Positions 4,901-5,789 of a stretch of DNA of 5,789 bases are shown piece after piece. The translations under genes were made by a program, and so were the position numbers. Each line of letters starts with the position of its first letter. The stretch's first letter is position 1. Origin of the DNA: Sphingomonadaceae bacterium (GTDB taxonomy: Bacteria; Pseudomonadota; Alphaproteobacteria; Sphingomonadales; Sphingomonadaceae); assembly GCA_014380205.1 (NCBI GenBank), contig JACMKH010000316.1, forward strand, positions 1 to 5,789, read 5' to 3'. The notes beneath the pieces are model-generated. The model made no database searches and was not told the DNA's origin. It saw nothing but the letters and a program-made list of their open reading frames with translations.

Positions 4901-5789
4901 GGTGGGTCGCGCTCCAGTCCACCATCGCGCCCCAGGCATCGGCCGATCCGCGCACCGTGCAGCCCTTCTCGCCGTGCTCGACCGTGCCGATCGCGAAGAC
5001 GTGCTCGCCGCCGTCCAGCAGCGCCTCGGACACCTTGTCGGCGTCGCCGTCGTCGACGATCAGCGCCATGCCGACGCCGCAGTTGAAGACGCGCGCCATC
5101 TCGCCGGGCGCGATACTGCCCTCGGCCTGGAGGAAGGCCATCAGCGGCGGCTCGGGCCAGGCGTCGGCGTTGATACGGGCGTGGAGGCCCTGCGGCATCA
5201 CGCGCGGGATGTTCTCGAGCAGCCCGCCGCCGGTGATGTGCGCGAGCGCCTTGATCCGGCCTTGACGCACCTCGGGAAGCAGCGAGCGGACATAGATGCG
5301 CGTGGGCTCGATCAGCGCGTCGATCAGCAGCCGGTGGTGGTCGAAGGGGGCGGGGCGGTCGAGCTTCCAGCGCTTGTCGGCGGCGAGCTTGCGGATCAGC
5401 GAGAAGCCGTTCGAATGCGCGCCCGAGCTGGCGAGCCCCAGAATGACGTCGCCCGCGCCGACCGCGCCGCCGGTCAGCGCCTGGCCGCGCTCGACCGCGC
5501 CGACGCAGAAGCCGGCCAGGTCGTAATCGCCCTTGGCATACATCCCCGGCATTTCGGCGGTCTCGCCGCCGATCAGCGCGCAGCCTGACTGGCGGCAGCC
5601 CTCGGCAATGCTGGCGATGACCGCCTCGGCGACTTCCGGGACCAGCTTTCCGCTGGCATAGTAATCGAGGAAGAAGAGCGGCTCCGCCCCCTGCACGATC
5701 AAATCGTTGGCGCACATGGCGACGAGGTCGATGCCGACGCCGTCGTGGCGTCCGGAATCGATGGCGAGCTTGAGCTTGGTGCCGACTCC
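4893..5789 (-). CDS. purM: Phosphoribosylformylglycinamidine cyclo-ligase (AIR synthetase), N-terminus outside window
   Basis: PurM closes the imidazole ring of FGAM with ATP to give AIR, the step two after PurN in de novo purine synthesis. The 298 residues in the window begin at [16 protein letters not shown], which aligns with about residue 65 of E. coli PurM, so roughly the first 65-70 residues lie beyond the right edge. Characteristic blocks follow: [91 protein letters not shown] and [10 protein letters not shown]. The C-terminus is complete, with a TGA at 4893-4895 lying inside the start of purN. Gene order purM then purN is the common operon arrangement. Any promoter is outside the window. 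No damage is seen. Confidence 0.97.
   Translation of the reverse strand, partial: GVGTKLKLAIDSGRHDGVGIDLVAMCANDLIVQGAEPLFFLDYYASGKLVPEVAEAVIASIAEGCRQSGCALIGGETAEMPGMYAKGDYDLAGFCVGAVERGQALTGGAVGAGDVILGLASSGAHSNGFSLIRKLAADKRWKLDRPAPFDHHRLLIDALIEPTRIYVRSLLPEVRQGRIKALAHITGGGLLENIPRVMPQGLHARINADAWPEPPLMAFLQAEGSIAPGEMARVFNCGVGMALIVDDGDADKVSEALLDGGEHVFAIGTVEHGEKGCTVRGSADAWGAMVDWSATHHG

Noticed and set aside
4028..5086. Plus-strand frame of 352 codons opposite purN and purM
   Set aside because: The minus strand holds clear PurN and PurM motifs, and the plus frame is repetitive and rich in Ala, Arg and Asp, as shadows usually are.
4381..5715. Second minus-strand frame of 444 codons overlapping purM and purN
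   Set aside because: It is an Arg-rich out-of-frame reading of the purMN coding sequence with no domain of its own.

Overview
The window is GC-rich DNA with a strong G/C preference at third codon positions. It most likely comes from an alphaproteobacterium. The closest fit is the sphingomonad group, judging from a purM-purN pair beside ndk and from a LexA-type GTTC-N7-GTTC site. The taxonomic call is inference from composition, gene neighbourhood and motif type; there is no rRNA or other marker here.

Layout. Positions 1-120 hold the last 39 codons of an unrecognised plus-strand gene. Positions 252-1373 encode a complete PLP-dependent class I/II aminotransferase of the branch that includes capreomycidine synthase (VioD). 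Positions 1374-1774 form a gene-free convergent gap of about 400 bases. It contains an AT-rich patch with a LexA-box-like direct repeat, an overlapping perfect inverted repeat, a tandem 9-base duplication, two further inverted repeats and an 11-base-period direct repeat. Positions 1775-2410 (minus) encode a small exported protein with an NTF2-like N-terminal part and a bacterial SH3-like C-terminal part. A 79-base divergent promoter region separates it from ndk (2490-2912, plus), which is followed 14 bases later by an exported TIM-barrel amidohydrolase (2927-3946, plus). The right end is a minus-strand purine operon: purM (4893 to beyond the window edge), whose end overlaps the start of purN (3950-4900).

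How the genes fit together. purM and purN catalyse two steps of de novo IMP synthesis, and ndk turns the resulting purine diphosphates into triphosphates, so this block is a nucleotide-metabolism neighbourhood. The amidohydrolase sits inside that block and ends only three bases from the purN stop, but its predicted export suggests an unrelated role. The aminotransferase and the upstream fragment look like a separate module, set off from the purine block by the repeat-containing gap.

The two most notable items are a PurN protein carrying a complete C-terminal MmcQ/YjbR domain in one uninterrupted frame, and the orphan LexA-box-like site in a gap with no evident target gene. I see no CRISPR array, tRNA, rRNA, intact transposon or defence system.
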